A stretch of 33,067 nucleotides of DNA from Streptomyces africanus (GTDB lineage: Bacteria; Actinomycetota; Actinomycetes; Streptomycetales; Streptomycetaceae), in the NCBI RefSeq assembly GCF_002150735.1, contig NZ_MUKA01000153.1:1-33067 (forward strand), read 5' to 3'. The number at the start of each line of letters is the position of its first letter. The first letter of the stretch is position 1. Below are positions 8,274 to 18,790 of this stretch, piece by piece. Below the pieces are notes generated by a model. It was not told where the DNA came from. It worked only from the letters and a program-made list of their open reading frames with translations, and did not search any database. Made by a program: the position numbers and the translations under genes.

Positions 8274-9176
8274 TCAGGCGCCGCAGGACCTCAGGAACTT
8301 GCGGGTGCGCACCGCGATCGGCAGCGGCTTGTCCGGCTCGCAGGGGTACATGTCCTGCTCGACGATGGCGAACAGGTCCACGCCCAGCTTCTGGGCGGCC
8401 GTGAGCACCGGACCCAGCTCGGGGACACCGGCGGGCGGTTCGCACATCACTCCGCGCGCCACAGCGGGTCCGAACGGGACCTCGTTCTTGACCACGTCGG
8501 CGAGGATGTCCGGGTCGACCTGCTTGAGGTGCAGGTAGCCGATGCGCTCACCGTACGTCTCGATCAGCTTGACGCTGTCGCCGCCGCAGTAGGCGTAGTG
8601 GCCCGTGTCCAGGCAGAGGTTGACCGCGTCGGAGTCCGTCGAGTCGAGGAACTGCTCGACGTGCTCCTCGGTGTCGATGTGAGTGTCGGCGTGCGGGTGG
8701 ACGACGATGTCCAGGCCGTACCGGTCCTTCACCTCACGGCCGAGGCGCTCCATGCCCGTGGTGAGGTTGCGCCACTGCTCGGTGGTGAGCTCCGGGGGCT
8801 CCAGGATCTCGGCGGTCTTGTCGTCCCGCCAGAAGGACGGGATGACGACCAGGTGCTTCGCGTCCATGGCCTGGGTGAGGGCGGCGACCCGGCTGACCTG
8901 CTCCCAGGTGGAGTCCCACTCGGACGGGCCGCGGTGCAGGCCGCAGAAGATCGTGCCGGCGGAGACCTTCAGGTTCCGCTTGGTCACCTCGTCGGTGAGC
9001 CGGGCCGGGTCGGTCGGCAGGTAGCCGTACGGGCCGAGTTCGATCCACGAGTAGCCCGCTTCGGTGACCTCGTCGAGGAAGCGTTCCCAGGGCACCTGCT
9101 GGGGGTCGTCGGGGAACCAGACGCCCCAGGAGTCGGGTGCGGAGCCGACCCGGATGCGGTCGAGCGCGAGGGCCAT
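8274..9176 (-). CDS. Sugar phosphate isomerase/epimerase-fold enzyme, candidate inosose dehydratase/isomerase (IolE/IolI/IolH-like)
   Basis: A 300-residue AP-endonuclease-2-type TIM barrel. The start [13 protein letters not shown] (10-22) and [17 protein letters not shown] match actinobacterial inositol-cluster members. Likely metal ligands lie in [11 protein letters not shown] (158-168), CLDTGHYAY (188-196), YLHLK (214-218) and IVEQDMY (271-277). It sits between the importer ATPase (1 nt gap) and IolG. No other protein in this window could dehydrate 2-keto-myo-inositol, so this is the best IolE candidate; an isomerase role (IolI/IolH) remains possible. Confidence 0.8.
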   Translation of the reverse strand: MALALDRIRVGSAPDSWGVWFPDDPQQVPWERFLDEVTEAGYSWIELGPYGYLPTDPARLTDEVTKRNLKVSAGTIFCGLHRGPSEWDSTWEQVSRVAALTQAMDAKHLVVIPSFWRDDKTAEILEPPELTTEQWRNLTTGMERLGREVKDRYGLDIVVHPHADTHIDTEEHVEQFLDSTDSDAVNLCLDTGHYAYCGGDSVKLIETYGERIGYLHLKQVDPDILADVVKNEVPFGPAVARGVMCEPPAGVPELGPVLTAAQKLGVDLFAIVEQDMYPCEPDKPLPIAVRTRKFLRSCGA

Positions 9177-9177
9177 G

Positions 9178-10089
9178 TCAGGACTTTCCTTCCGAAGACG
9201 TGGCTACGGGGGCGGTGAGGTCTCCCGCTTCGGGGAGCTCCTCGACGTCGACGCCGCGGACCTGCGCCAACTCGTGCTTGAGGGAGGCCAGTTCGGTGCC
9301 GCCGGCCATGTGGTTGGTCAGCTCCTCGAGGCTGACCTCGCTGCGGGAGGCGGACAGTTCCATGGTGCCCAGGCGCAGCACGCTGAAGTGGTCGCCGACC
9401 ATGTAGGCGTGGTGCGGGTTGTGGGTGATGAAGATGACGCCCAGGCCCTTCTCGCGGGCGGCGGCGATGTACTTCAGCACCACACCGGACTGCTTGACGC
9501 CCAGGGCGGCGGTCGGCTCGTCCAGGATGAGGACGCGGGCACCGAAGTAGACGGCGCGGGCGATCGCGACGCACTGGCGCTGGCCGCCGGAGAGCGTGCC
9601 GATGGGCTGCTCCATGTCGTCGAGGACGATGCCCATGTTGCGCAGTTCCTCGTCGGCGGTCTTCTTCATCTTGTCGATGTCGAGACGGCGCACGGGCCAG
9701 GGGCCCTTGGTCATCTCGGAGCCGAGGAAGAAGTTGCGCCACACCGGCATCAGCGGGACGACCGCGAGGTCCTGGTACACCGTGGCGATGCCCTTGTCGA
9801 GGGCCTCGCGCGGGGTGGAGAAGCGCACCGGTTCGCCGTCGACGAGGAACTCGCCCTCGGTGTGCTGGTGCAAACCCGAGATGATCTTGATGAGGGTGGA
9901 CTTGCCGGCGCCGTTGTCGCCGAGGACGCAGGTGACCCGGTTGGGGAAGACCTTCAGGTCGACGCCGTGCAGGGCGCGGATGTTGCCGTAGGACTTGCCC
10001 GCGGCGCGGAGTTCGACGAGGGCTCGGTCCTCCGCGGGCGGCGTGTCCTTCAGGACGGCCCCGTGGGTGCCGGTTTCGTTGCTGGTCAT
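9178..10089 (-). CDS. Sugar (inositol) ABC transporter, ATP-binding subunit
   Basis: A 303-residue ATPase with Walker [10 protein letters not shown] (57-65), signature LSGGQ (166-170), Walker B LILDEP (187-192) and H-loop ITH (221-223). It is of the ribose/fructose (CUT2) class but has only one nucleotide-binding domain, unlike RbsA with two; the single-domain form is like FrcA. A homodimer would power the permease encoded 5 nt upstream. The open frame extends upstream, but ATG at 10089 is chosen because the region before it overlaps the permease gene and lacks ABC-family sequence. A GTG at 10098 is an alternative. Confidence 0.9.
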   Translation of the reverse strand: MTSNETGTHGAVLKDTPPAEDRALVELRAAGKSYGNIRALHGVDLKVFPNRVTCVLGDNGAGKSTLIKIISGLHQHTEGEFLVDGEPVRFSTPREALDKGIATVYQDLAVVPLMPVWRNFFLGSEMTKGPWPVRRLDIDKMKKTADEELRNMGIVLDDMEQPIGTLSGGQRQCVAIARAVYFGARVLILDEPTAALGVKQSGVVLKYIAAAREKGLGVIFITHNPHHAYMVGDHFSVLRLGTMELSASRSEVSLEELTNHMAGGTELASLKHELAQVRGVDVEELPEAGDLTAPVATSSEGKS

Positions 10090-10094
10090 TGCGG

Positions 10095-11171
10095 TCACCT
10101 CCGGGTCGCCGTGCGCTGGACCCACAGATTGATGAGGACGGCGCCGAGGAGCATCACGCCGAGGAAGGCCTTGAACCAGTCGGGGTTCCAGCCGGCGTAG
10201 ACGATGCCCTGCTGCACCATGCCGAACATGAAGGCACCGAAGACCGGGCCGATCGCGGAGCCGTAGCCACCGGTCAGCAGACAGCCGCCGATGACGGCCG
10301 CGGCGATGTAGATGAGCTCCTGGCCCACGCCCTCGCCGGACTGGACGGTGTTGAAGGAGAACAGCTGGTGCATGCCGACGAACCAGGCGCCGAAGCCGAC
10401 CAGCATGAACAGGGAGATCTTGGTGAAGGTCACCGGGACACCGACGGCCCGGGCGGAGTACTTGTTGCCGCCGACCGCGAAGATCCAGTTGCCGTACTTG
10501 GTGCGCAGCAGCACCCAGGTGGCCAGGGCCGCGAAGACCAGCCACCACACGACGGTGATCTTGACGTTGACCCCGCCGACCTCGAACGTCGAGGCGAAGA
10601 TCTTCTGCGCCTGGGAGAAGCCGTCCATGTCGCTGATGTCGTCGGTGGCGACGTTGCCGGTGACCAGCTTGGTGATCGCGAGGTTCACGCCCTGGAGGAT
10701 CAGGAAGGTGCCCAGGGTGACCAGGAAGCTCGGCAGGCCGGTCTTGACCAGCAGCCAGCCGTTGAACGCGCCGATCGCGAGCGACACGAGCAGGGCGACG
10801 ATCACGCCCACCCAGACGTTCATGGTCAGCTGGTAGCTGAGCATCGACGCGGTGAGCGCCGAGGTGACCACGGCGACACCGGCCGACAGGTCGAACTCGC
10901 CGCCGATCATCAGCAGGGCCACGGGCAGCGCCATGATCCCGATGGTCGACGACTGGTAGAGGATGTTGGCCATCGAGCTGCCGTCGCGTACCGGCGGTGC
11001 CGCGAACAGGAAGAACACGAGCACGGCGACGGCGCCGAGGAAGACGCCGACCTCGGGCCGGGCGAGCAGCCGCAGCGCCAGGGGGCGCTCCCGTGTCCGG
11101 CCGTCGGACTGCTTCTGGCCGGGGGCCGGCGGTGTGTCCACCGCCGGCGTGGCCTGCTGGGTCATGCTCAT
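10095..11171 (-). CDS. Sugar (inositol) ABC transporter, permease subunit
   Basis: A 358-residue integral membrane protein of the RbsC/BPD_transp_2 class. After a polar N-terminus there are about nine or ten hydrophobic segments beginning with [16 protein letters not shown]. The class-typical [10 protein letters not shown] and [12 protein letters not shown] lie in cytoplasmic loops. ATG at 11171 shares one base with the stop of the binding-protein gene (TGATG), so the pair is translationally coupled; GTG at 11174 and ATG at 11165 are close alternatives. With the neighbouring lipoprotein and ATPase it forms a complete importer, probably for myo-inositol given its genetic setting. Confidence 0.9.
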   Translation of the reverse strand: MSMTQQATPAVDTPPAPGQKQSDGRTRERPLALRLLARPEVGVFLGAVAVLVFFLFAAPPVRDGSSMANILYQSSTIGIMALPVALLMIGGEFDLSAGVAVVTSALTASMLSYQLTMNVWVGVIVALLVSLAIGAFNGWLLVKTGLPSFLVTLGTFLILQGVNLAITKLVTGNVATDDISDMDGFSQAQKIFASTFEVGGVNVKITVVWWLVFAALATWVLLRTKYGNWIFAVGGNKYSARAVGVPVTFTKISLFMLVGFGAWFVGMHQLFSFNTVQSGEGVGQELIYIAAAVIGGCLLTGGYGSAIGPVFGAFMFGMVQQGIVYAGWNPDWFKAFLGVMLLGAVLINLWVQRTATRR

Positions 11172-12190
11172 CACCGAGTGCCCTTCGCGGCGAACTCCCC
11201 GATCTTGTCGACGTTGGACTTGTCGACGAAGGCCGGGCCGGTCAGCACGGGCTGCTCGCCGCCGCCGCTGTAGTTGCCGTTGTTCTTGTACAGCCACAGA
11301 CCGTCGACGGCCAGGTAGCCCTGGAGGTAGGGCTGCTGGTCGACGGCGAACTGGATGGAGTCGTCCTTGATGCCCTTGATCAGGTCCTTGTTGAGGTCGA
11401 AGGTGGCGACCTTCGCCTTGCTGCCGGCGTCGCCGACCGACTGCACCGCGGTCAGCGCGAAGGGGGCGCCCAGCGTGACGACGTAGTCGATGGACGAGTC
11501 CTGCTTCAGCTTGGCGGTGATCGTCGACTTCACGGAGGGCATGTCGGTGCCGTTGACGTTCTGGGTGTCGAGCTTGCCCTCGAAGGTCTTCTCGACGCCG
11601 TCGCAGCGCTGGGTCAGGCCGACGTTGCCCTGCTCCTGGACGACACAGAGGGCGTGCTTGGCGCCGACCTCGTTGAGCTTCTTGCCGAAGGCCTCGCCGG
11701 CCACGGACTCGTCCTGGCCGAAGAACTCCAGCAGGTTGAGCTTCTTCCAGTCGCTCAGGCCGGAGTTGAGTCCGACCACGGGTATGCCGGACTTCTCGGC
11801 CTTGCCTATGACGCCCTTGAGGGCGTCCGGCTTGGCCAGGGTGACGGCGATGCCGTCGACCTTCTGGTCGATCGCGTTCTGGACCAGGTTGGCCTGGTTG
11901 CCCGCGTTCGGGTCGGCGGAGTAGACGAGCTTGATGTTGTCCTTGGCGGCCGCGGCCTCGGCGCCCTTGCGCACGGTGTCCCAGAAGGTGTCACCGGGCG
12001 CCTGGTGCGTGACCAGGGCGACCGTCATACGGGGCGTGGTCGCCTTGCCGGCGGAGGCGTTCGCGGCGCCTTCCTCCGACTTCTTGCCCCCGGAACTGCT
12101 GGAGCAGCCGGCGAGGGTCAGGGCCGCCGCCGCGGCAACGGCGACAACCGGCGCGATCCTGCGGGAGCGGGGGTGAGAAGAGCGGTCCAT
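11171..12190 (-). CDS. Sugar (inositol) ABC transporter, substrate-binding lipoprotein
   Basis: A 339-residue exported lipoprotein: basic N-terminus, hydrophobic core [17 protein letters not shown] with lipobox LAGC (C29), then a polar Ser/Gly linker and a type-1 periplasmic-binding fold of the ribose-binding (Peripla_BP_4) type. It would capture the substrate outside the cell and deliver it to the permease. It is first in the minus-strand operon and faces iolC across a 322-nt control region. ATG at 12190 is chosen for its signal peptide; GTG at 12202 is possible. The inositol specificity is inferred from its neighbours. Confidence 0.88.
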   Translation of the reverse strand: MDRSSHPRSRRIAPVVAVAAAAALTLAGCSSSSGGKKSEEGAANASAGKATTPRMTVALVTHQAPGDTFWDTVRKGAEAAAAKDNIKLVYSADPNAGNQANLVQNAIDQKVDGIAVTLAKPDALKGVIGKAEKSGIPVVGLNSGLSDWKKLNLLEFFGQDESVAGEAFGKKLNEVGAKHALCVVQEQGNVGLTQRCDGVEKTFEGKLDTQNVNGTDMPSVKSTITAKLKQDSSIDYVVTLGAPFALTAVQSVGDAGSKAKVATFDLNKDLIKGIKDDSIQFAVDQQPYLQGYLAVDGLWLYKNNGNYSGGGEQPVLTGPAFVDKSNVDKIGEFAAKGTR

Positions 12191-12313
12191 CTTTCCTGGC
12201 ACCTCACTGTGCTACTGCGGGGGAAAGGGGAGGGATCACGAGGGATCCGTGGTCCCGGAGCCTTACGGAGTCCGGATCATGATGCCGCAAACACACTGTT
12301 GCGATGCCACGGG

Positions 12314-12358
12314 ATCCAAGTCCTTGCCGCGCTCGCTGTCAATACTTTGTTAAGACAT
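12314..12358 (-). promoter_or_regulatory. Promoter and operator of the importer operon (regulon copy 2)
   Basis: Read on the minus strand: ATGTCTTAACAA (12358-12347), 3 nt, TTGACA (12342-12337), 17 nt, TTGGAT (12319-12314). The first is the TGT-N4-ACAA element and the others are credible -35/-10 boxes. The stretch ATGT-N4-ACAAA-N-TATTGACAG matches the iolC promoter at 18 of 23 positions, so the two divergent promoters share one architecture. The rest of the leader down to the start at 12190 shows no other clear element. Confidence 0.6.
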
Positions 12359-12378
12359 CATTTCACAAGCAGGTCCGA

Positions 12379-12424
12379 ATGTAAGTACAAACTATTGACA
12401 GGGCCGTCCTCCGCCCCCTACACC
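12379..12424 (+). promoter_or_regulatory. Promoter and operator of the iolC operon (regulon copy 3)
   Basis: ATGTAAGTACAA (12379-12390) is the TGT-N4-ACAA element, here within the palindrome TGTA-AG-TACA. It is followed by TTGACA (12395-12400) and, 18 nt on, TACACC (12419-12424) as a weak -10. The operator sits directly upstream of the -35 box, so a bound repressor would block polymerase. Confidence 0.6.
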
Positions 12425-12431
12425 TGTAGGG
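12416..12431 (+). repeat. Palindrome CCCTAC-ACCT-GTAGGG in the iolC leader
   Basis: CCCTAC (12416-12421) and GTAGGG (12426-12431) form perfect 6-bp arms around ACCT. It overlaps the proposed -10 box of the iolC promoter and could be a second protein-binding site or a short hairpin. No partner copy is seen elsewhere in the window. Confidence 0.4.
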
Positions 12432-12512
12432 CGGCAGGTCCCAGGTCATCCACGCCCCACGGTGTCAGGACGGCTCCGGACCCGCATCCCCAGCTTCCCG
12501 AGGAGGTCGCGC

Positions 12513-13490
12513 ATGGCCGAGCCAGCCCAGTATTTCGACTTGATCACGATGGGCCGCATCGGGGTCGACCTCTATCCCCTCCAGACCGGCGTCCCACTGC
12601 CCCAGGTGGAGACGTTCGGAAAGTTTCTGGGAGGTTCGGCGGCCAATGTGGCGGTCGCCGCGGCGCGCCTCGGACGCCGTACGGCCGTGATCACCCGGAC
12701 CGGCAACGACCCCTTCGGCACCTATCTGCACGAGGAGCTGACGTCCTTCGGCGTGGACGACCGCTGGGTCACCCCGGTCGACGCCTACCCGACGCCGGTC
12801 ACCTTCTGCGAGATCTTCCCGCCGGACGACTTCCCGCTGTACTTCTACCGCCGCCCCAAGGCCCCCGACCTGGAGATCCACACCGACGAGCTCGACTTCT
12901 TCGCGATCCGCGGGGCCCGGATCTTCTGGATCACCGGGACCGGCCTGAGCGAGGAGCCGAGCCGCTCCGCCACGCTCGCCGCCCTCAAGGCCCGCGACAA
13001 GGCGGGCATCACCGTCTTCGACCTCGACTGGCGGCCGATGTTCTGGGCCGACCCGGAGGAGGCCCGCCCGTACTACCGCGAGGCGCTGCGCCACACCACG
13101 GTCGCGGTCGGCAACCTCGACGAGTGCGAGATCGCCACCGGCGTGCGCGAGCCGCAGGCCTGCGCCGACGCGCTGCTGGAGGCGGGCGTGGAACTGGCCG
13201 TCGTCAAGCAGGGCCCCAAGGGCGTGCTGGCCGTGCACCGCGACGGCACCCGGGCCGAGGTACCGCCGGTGCCGGTCGAGGTGGTCAACGGCCTGGGCGC
13301 CGGCGACGCCTTCGGCGGCTCCCTCTGCCACGGTCTGCTGGCCGGCTGGGACCTGGAGAAGATCATGCGGCACGCCAACGCCGCCGGCGCCCTCGTCGCC
13401 TCCCGCCTCGCCTGCTCCTCCGCGATGCCCGCCGAGTCCGAGGTCGAGGACCTCCTGGCCACGGTGCCGTCGCCGAGCACGAGTCACTGA
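12513..13490 (+). CDS. iolC: 5-dehydro-2-deoxygluconokinase
   Basis: A 325-residue PfkB/ribokinase-family kinase that phosphorylates 2-deoxy-5-keto-D-gluconate in inositol breakdown. Substrate-binding GGSAANVAVA is at 40-49 and the catalytic anion-hole motif GLGAGDAFGG at 260-269 (D265 as base). The order iolC-aldolase-iolB-iolD-iolA supports the assignment. ATG at 12513 is preceded by AGGAGG at 12501-12506. An upstream in-frame start exists at 12462 but has no ribosome site and would overlap the leader. Confidence 0.92.
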   Translation: MAEPAQYFDLITMGRIGVDLYPLQTGVPLPQVETFGKFLGGSAANVAVAAARLGRRTAVITRTGNDPFGTYLHEELTSFGVDDRWVTPVDAYPTPVTFCEIFPPDDFPLYFYRRPKAPDLEIHTDELDFFAIRGARIFWITGTGLSEEPSRSATLAALKARDKAGITVFDLDWRPMFWADPEEARPYYREALRHTTVAVGNLDECEIATGVREPQACADALLEAGVELAVVKQGPKGVLAVHRDGTRAEVPPVPVEVVNGLGAGDAFGGSLCHGLLAGWDLEKIMRHANAAGALVASRLACSSAMPAESEVEDLLATVPSPSTSH

Positions 13491-13502
13491 ACGGAGCCTG
13501 CA

Positions 13503-14381
13503 TTGAACATCGGCATCCCCGACCTCACCACGGTCCGGGCCCGCAATCCCGAGGCCGTCGCCGAGGCGGCCGCCCGCCGGGTGCGCCGCCCGCTGATCGG
13601 CGACAGCGGCCGGCTGATGATCGTGGCCGCCGACCACCCGGCACGCGGCGCCCTCGGGGTCGGCGACCGGCGCCTGGCCATGGCCAACCGCGCCGATCTG
13701 CTGGAACGGCTCTGCGTCGCGCTGTCGAGGCCCGGTGTCGACGGGGTGCTCGCCACCGCCGACATCCTGGAGGACCTGCTCCTGCTCGGGGTGCTGGAGA
13801 ACAAGGTCGTCATGGGCTCGATGAACCGCGGCGGCCTCGCCGGCGCCTCGTTCGAGATGGACGACCGTTTCACCGGCCACCGCGCCGAGGACATCGCCCG
13901 GCTCCGCTTCGACGCGGGCAAGCTCCTGGTCCGCATCGACTACGACGACCCGGGTTCGCTCACCACCCTGGAGTCCACCGCGCGGGCGATCGACGCCATG
14001 GCGGCCCGGCAACTCCCCCTGTTCGTCGAACCGTTCATCTCCCGGCGGGTCGACGGCACGGTGCGCAACGACCTGTCCGCCGAGGCCGTCACCCGGTCCA
14101 TCGCGATCTCCGCCGGCCTGGGCGGCACCTCCGCCTACACCTGGCTGAAGCTGCCCGTCACCGACGACCCCGACGACATGGCCCAGGTCCTGGAGACCTC
14201 CACGCTCCCCGTCGTGCTGCTCGGCGGCGAGGTCGGCGGCGACCAGGAGGGCGCGTACGAACGCTGGCGCAAGGCCCTGCGCCTGCCCACCGTGCAGGGC
14301 ATGGTCGTCGGGCGCTCGCTGCTCTACCCGGCCGGGGGCAGCGTGGAAGAGGCGGTGGACACGGCCGTCGGTCTGCTGTGA
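13503..14381 (+). CDS. Cgl0159-type (beta/alpha)8 aldolase, probable 2-deoxy-5-keto-gluconate-6-phosphate aldolase
   Basis: A 292-residue TIM-barrel protein related to DeoC/LacD/FbaB class I aldolases. Conserved stretches are MIVAADHPARG (39-49), LLVRIDYDDP (141-150), LFVEPF (173-178) and TWLKLP (213-218), where K216 is a candidate Schiff-base lysine. Actinobacterial inositol clusters often have this protein where Bacillus has IolJ, and its place directly after iolC fits cleavage of the IolC product to dihydroxyacetone phosphate and malonate semialdehyde. Start is TTG at 13503 with CGGAG about 6 nt upstream. The exact reaction is inference. Confidence 0.75.
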   Translation: MNIGIPDLTTVRARNPEAVAEAAARRVRRPLIGDSGRLMIVAADHPARGALGVGDRRLAMANRADLLERLCVALSRPGVDGVLATADILEDLLLLGVLENKVVMGSMNRGGLAGASFEMDDRFTGHRAEDIARLRFDAGKLLVRIDYDDPGSLTTLESTARAIDAMAARQLPLFVEPFISRRVDGTVRNDLSAEAVTRSIAISAGLGGTSAYTWLKLPVTDDPDDMAQVLETSTLPVVLLGGEVGGDQEGAYERWRKALRLPTVQGMVVGRSLLYPAGGSVEEAVDTAVGLL

Positions 14382-14439
14382 ACAGGCCTGCTGAATCTGT
14401 CTGTTGTGAGTCGCTCCGCTGTGATCCGAAAGGCACACG

Positions 14440-15333
14440 ATGACGTATCACCTTCCCGCGGGTAAGGCCCTCGGCGGCCCCTACATCGTCGACGTCACGC
14501 CCGAGAAGGCCGGCTGGGACCACTCCAGCCTGCGGATCCTGGAGCTGCCGCCGGGCGGCACGCACTCCTTCGACACCGGCGACAGCGAGTGGATCGTCGT
14601 CCCGCTCAGCGGCGGCTGCACGGTCGCCGCGGCGGACGACTTCGGCCAGGACACCTTCGAGCTCCAGGGCCGCCGGGACGTCTTCAGCGGCGTCAGCGAC
14701 TTCGCGTACGTGCCGCGCGACGCCCGGGCGAGCGTGACCTCCGCCGCCGGCGGCCGGTTCGCGCTGACCGGCGCCCGCTGCACCCGCCGGCTGCCCGCCC
14801 GCTACGGCCCGGCCTCCGAGGTGCCCGTGGAGCTGCGCGGCACCGGGAACTGCTCCCGGCAGGTCAACAACTTCGGCGCGGCGGGCGTGTTCGAGTGCGA
14901 CAAGCTCATCGCGGTCGAGGTGATCACCCCGGGCGGCAACTGGTCCTCGTTCCCGCCGCACAAGCACGACGAGCACCGGCCGGGCGAGGAGTCCGTGCTG
15001 GAGGAGATCTACTACTTCGAGTTCGCCGGCCACGACGGCATCCCCGGCCTCGGCTACCAGCGCGTCTCCCCGTCCGGTCCGGGCCGGGACACCGACGTGC
15101 TGGCGGAGGTCCGCGACGGCGACGTCGTCCTGATCCCGGACGGCTGGCACGGGCCGTCGATGGCCACGCCCGGCCACCACATGTACTACCTCAACGTCAT
15201 GGCGGGCCCGGAGGCCGAGCGCGCCTGGCTGATCTGCGACCACCCCGACCACGCCTGGGTCCGCGACACCTGGCCGGACCAGCCGGTCGATCCCCGACTC
15301 CCTCTCTACACCGCCCCGGAGACCTCCGCATGA
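14440..15333 (+). CDS. iolB: 5-deoxy-glucuronate isomerase
   Basis: A 297-residue bicupin metal-dependent isomerase converting 5-deoxy-D-glucuronate to 2-deoxy-5-keto-D-gluconate. The signature FPPHKHDEH (171-179) carries the metal histidines and EEIYYFEF (188-195) the glutamate. DGWHGPSMATPGHHMYYLNV near the C-terminus is also typical of IolB. It starts 58 nt after the aldolase, with GAAAGG as ribosome site, and its stop overlaps the iolD start (ATGA), so the two are coupled. Confidence 0.93.
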   Translation: MTYHLPAGKALGGPYIVDVTPEKAGWDHSSLRILELPPGGTHSFDTGDSEWIVVPLSGGCTVAAADDFGQDTFELQGRRDVFSGVSDFAYVPRDARASVTSAAGGRFALTGARCTRRLPARYGPASEVPVELRGTGNCSRQVNNFGAAGVFECDKLIAVEVITPGGNWSSFPPHKHDEHRPGEESVLEEIYYFEFAGHDGIPGLGYQRVSPSGPGRDTDVLAEVRDGDVVLIPDGWHGPSMATPGHHMYYLNVMAGPEAERAWLICDHPDHAWVRDTWPDQPVDPRLPLYTAPETSA

Positions 15334-17213
15334 ACGCCACCACCCGCCGACTGACGACCGCCCAGGCGCTGGTGCGGTTCCTGTCCGTCCAGTACACCGA
15401 GCGGGACGGCGTGCGGCGCCGGCTGATCGCCGGGACCTGGGGCATCTTCGGCCACGGCAACGTGGCCGGCGTGGGCCAGGCGCTGATGGAGGCAGGCATC
15501 GGGCCGGGCGCCGTCATGCCGTTCCACCAGGGACGCAACGAGCAGTCCATGGTGCACGCGGCGGTCGGCTACGCCCGGCAGCTGAACCGCCTGTCCGCGC
15601 AGGCGGTGACGACCTCGATCGGCCCGGGCGCCACCAACCTGGTCACCGGCGCGGCCCTGGCGACGATCAACCGCCTGCCGGTGCTGCTCCTGCCCGGCGA
15701 CTACTTCGCCTCGCACGCCCCCGACCCCCTGCTCCAGCAGCTGGAGCACCCGGTCGAGGCCGACGTGTCGGTCAACGACACCCTGCGCCCGGTGTCCAGG
15801 TACTTCGACCGCATCACCCGCCCCGAGGCGCTCATCCCGTCGGCCCTGCAGGCCATGCGCGTGCTGGCCGACCCGGCCGAGACCGGCGCCGTCACCCTCG
15901 CCCTGCCGCAGGACGTACAGGCGGAGGCGTACGACTGGCCGGAGGAGTTCTTCGCCGAACGCGTCTGGTACGTCCGGCGTCCCGCGCCGGACCCGGTGGA
16001 ACTGACAGCGGCCGTCGAGGCGATCCGGTCGGCCGAGCGGCCCCTGATCGTGGCGGGCGGCGGCGTCCACCACAGCGAGGCCGAGGCGGCGCTGCAGGCC
16101 TTCGTGGACGCCACCGGCATCCCCGTCGCCTCCACCCAGGCCGGCAAGGGCGCCCTGCGATACGACCACCCCGCCGACCTCGGCGGCATCGGCCACACCG
16201 GCACGGCGGTCAGCGACGACCTCGCCCGCACCGCCGACCTCGTCATCGGTGTCGGCACCCGCTACACGGACTTCACCACCGCCTCCGGCACGCTCTTCCA
16301 GAACCCGGGCGTGCGGTTCCTCAACCTCAACATCACCGGCTTCGACGCGCACAAGCTGGCCGCGCGCACGCTGGTGTGCGACGCGAGGTCCGGCCTCGAA
16401 AGGCTGCTGGAGGCGCTCTCCGGCCACCGGGTGAGCGAGGAGTACGAGGCCGCGTACCGCGCCGGCAAGGAGCGCTGGGAGGAGGTCGTCGAGGCCGCCT
16501 ACCGCGCCGACGACGACAGCGCGGTCCCGACGCAGACGCAGGTGCTCGGCGCGCTGGACGCGGCCGTGGGCGACGACGACGTGGTGATCAACGCGGCCGG
16601 CTCGCTCCCCGGCGATCTGCACAAACTGTGGCGCTCCCGCAGCCCGCGCCAGTACCACCTGGAGTACGGCTACTCCTGCATGGGCTACGAGATCCCGGCC
16701 GGCATCGGCGTCCAGCAGGCCGCCCCCGGCACACCGGTGTGGGCGCTGGTCGGCGACGGCACCTACCTGATGATGCCGACGGAGATCGTCACGGCCGTCC
16801 AGGAGGGCCTGCCGGTCAACATCGTCCTCCTCCAGAACCACGGCTACGCCTCCATCGGCGGTCTGTCGGAGGAGACCGGCGGCGAGCGGTTCGGCACCGC
16901 CTACCGGTTCCGGGCCGCCGACGGCACCTTCACCGGTGCCCCGCTGCCGGTCGACCTGGCCGCCAACGCAGCCAGCCTCGGCATGGAGGTCCTGCGCGCC
17001 AAGACCGTGCGCGAGCTGCGCGAGGCGCTGGCCACGGCCCGTGCCTCCGACCGGCCGACGTGCGTGTACGTCGAGACCGACCCGGCCCCGACCGCTCCCC
17101 CGGCCGAGGCCTGGTGGGACGTGCCGGTGGCCGAGACCGCCACTCGCGAGGCCGCCGTCGAGGCACGCGAGCGCTACGACCGCCAGGTCGCCGGACGCCG
17201 CCGTCACCTCTGA
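15330..17213 (+). CDS. iolD: 3D-(3,5/4)-trihydroxycyclohexane-1,2-dione hydrolase (ring-opening)
   Basis: A 627-residue thiamine-diphosphate enzyme that opens the cyclohexanedione ring to 5-deoxy-glucuronate. The three-domain acetolactate-synthase layout is visible: Pyr domain with HQGRNEQSMVHAAVGYAR, a central Rossmann-like domain, and a PP domain with the ThDP/Mg motif GDG (475-477), 26 residues, ending at N503. The length agrees with IolD (about 630). ATG at 15330 overlaps the iolB stop by 4 nt. Confidence 0.93.
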   Translation: MNATTRRLTTAQALVRFLSVQYTERDGVRRRLIAGTWGIFGHGNVAGVGQALMEAGIGPGAVMPFHQGRNEQSMVHAAVGYARQLNRLSAQAVTTSIGPGATNLVTGAALATINRLPVLLLPGDYFASHAPDPLLQQLEHPVEADVSVNDTLRPVSRYFDRITRPEALIPSALQAMRVLADPAETGAVTLALPQDVQAEAYDWPEEFFAERVWYVRRPAPDPVELTAAVEAIRSAERPLIVAGGGVHHSEAEAALQAFVDATGIPVASTQAGKGALRYDHPADLGGIGHTGTAVSDDLARTADLVIGVGTRYTDFTTASGTLFQNPGVRFLNLNITGFDAHKLAARTLVCDARSGLERLLEALSGHRVSEEYEAAYRAGKERWEEVVEAAYRADDDSAVPTQTQVLGALDAAVGDDDVVINAAGSLPGDLHKLWRSRSPRQYHLEYGYSCMGYEIPAGIGVQQAAPGTPVWALVGDGTYLMMPTEIVTAVQEGLPVNIVLLQNHGYASIGGLSEETGGERFGTAYRFRAADGTFTGAPLPVDLAANAASLGMEVLRAKTVRELREALATARASDRPTCVYVETDPAPTAPPAEAWWDVPVAETATREAAVEARERYDRQVAGRRRHL

Positions 17214-17263
17214 ACATCCCCGCCGCTGCTGAATTCAGGCTCCACGAAAGGCCCTTGCTCCCC

Positions 17264-18769
<1,506 letters not shown>

Positions 18770-18790
18770 CGTCCGAAGGGGGGTTCATCC

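Noticed and set aside
10997..14443. A 1148-codon open frame on the plus strand across the importer genes and iolC
   Set aside because: It runs antisense to two clear transporter genes and out of frame with iolC and the aldolase; its text is Arg/Gly/Pro-rich with no domain. Long shadow frames are common at this GC content.
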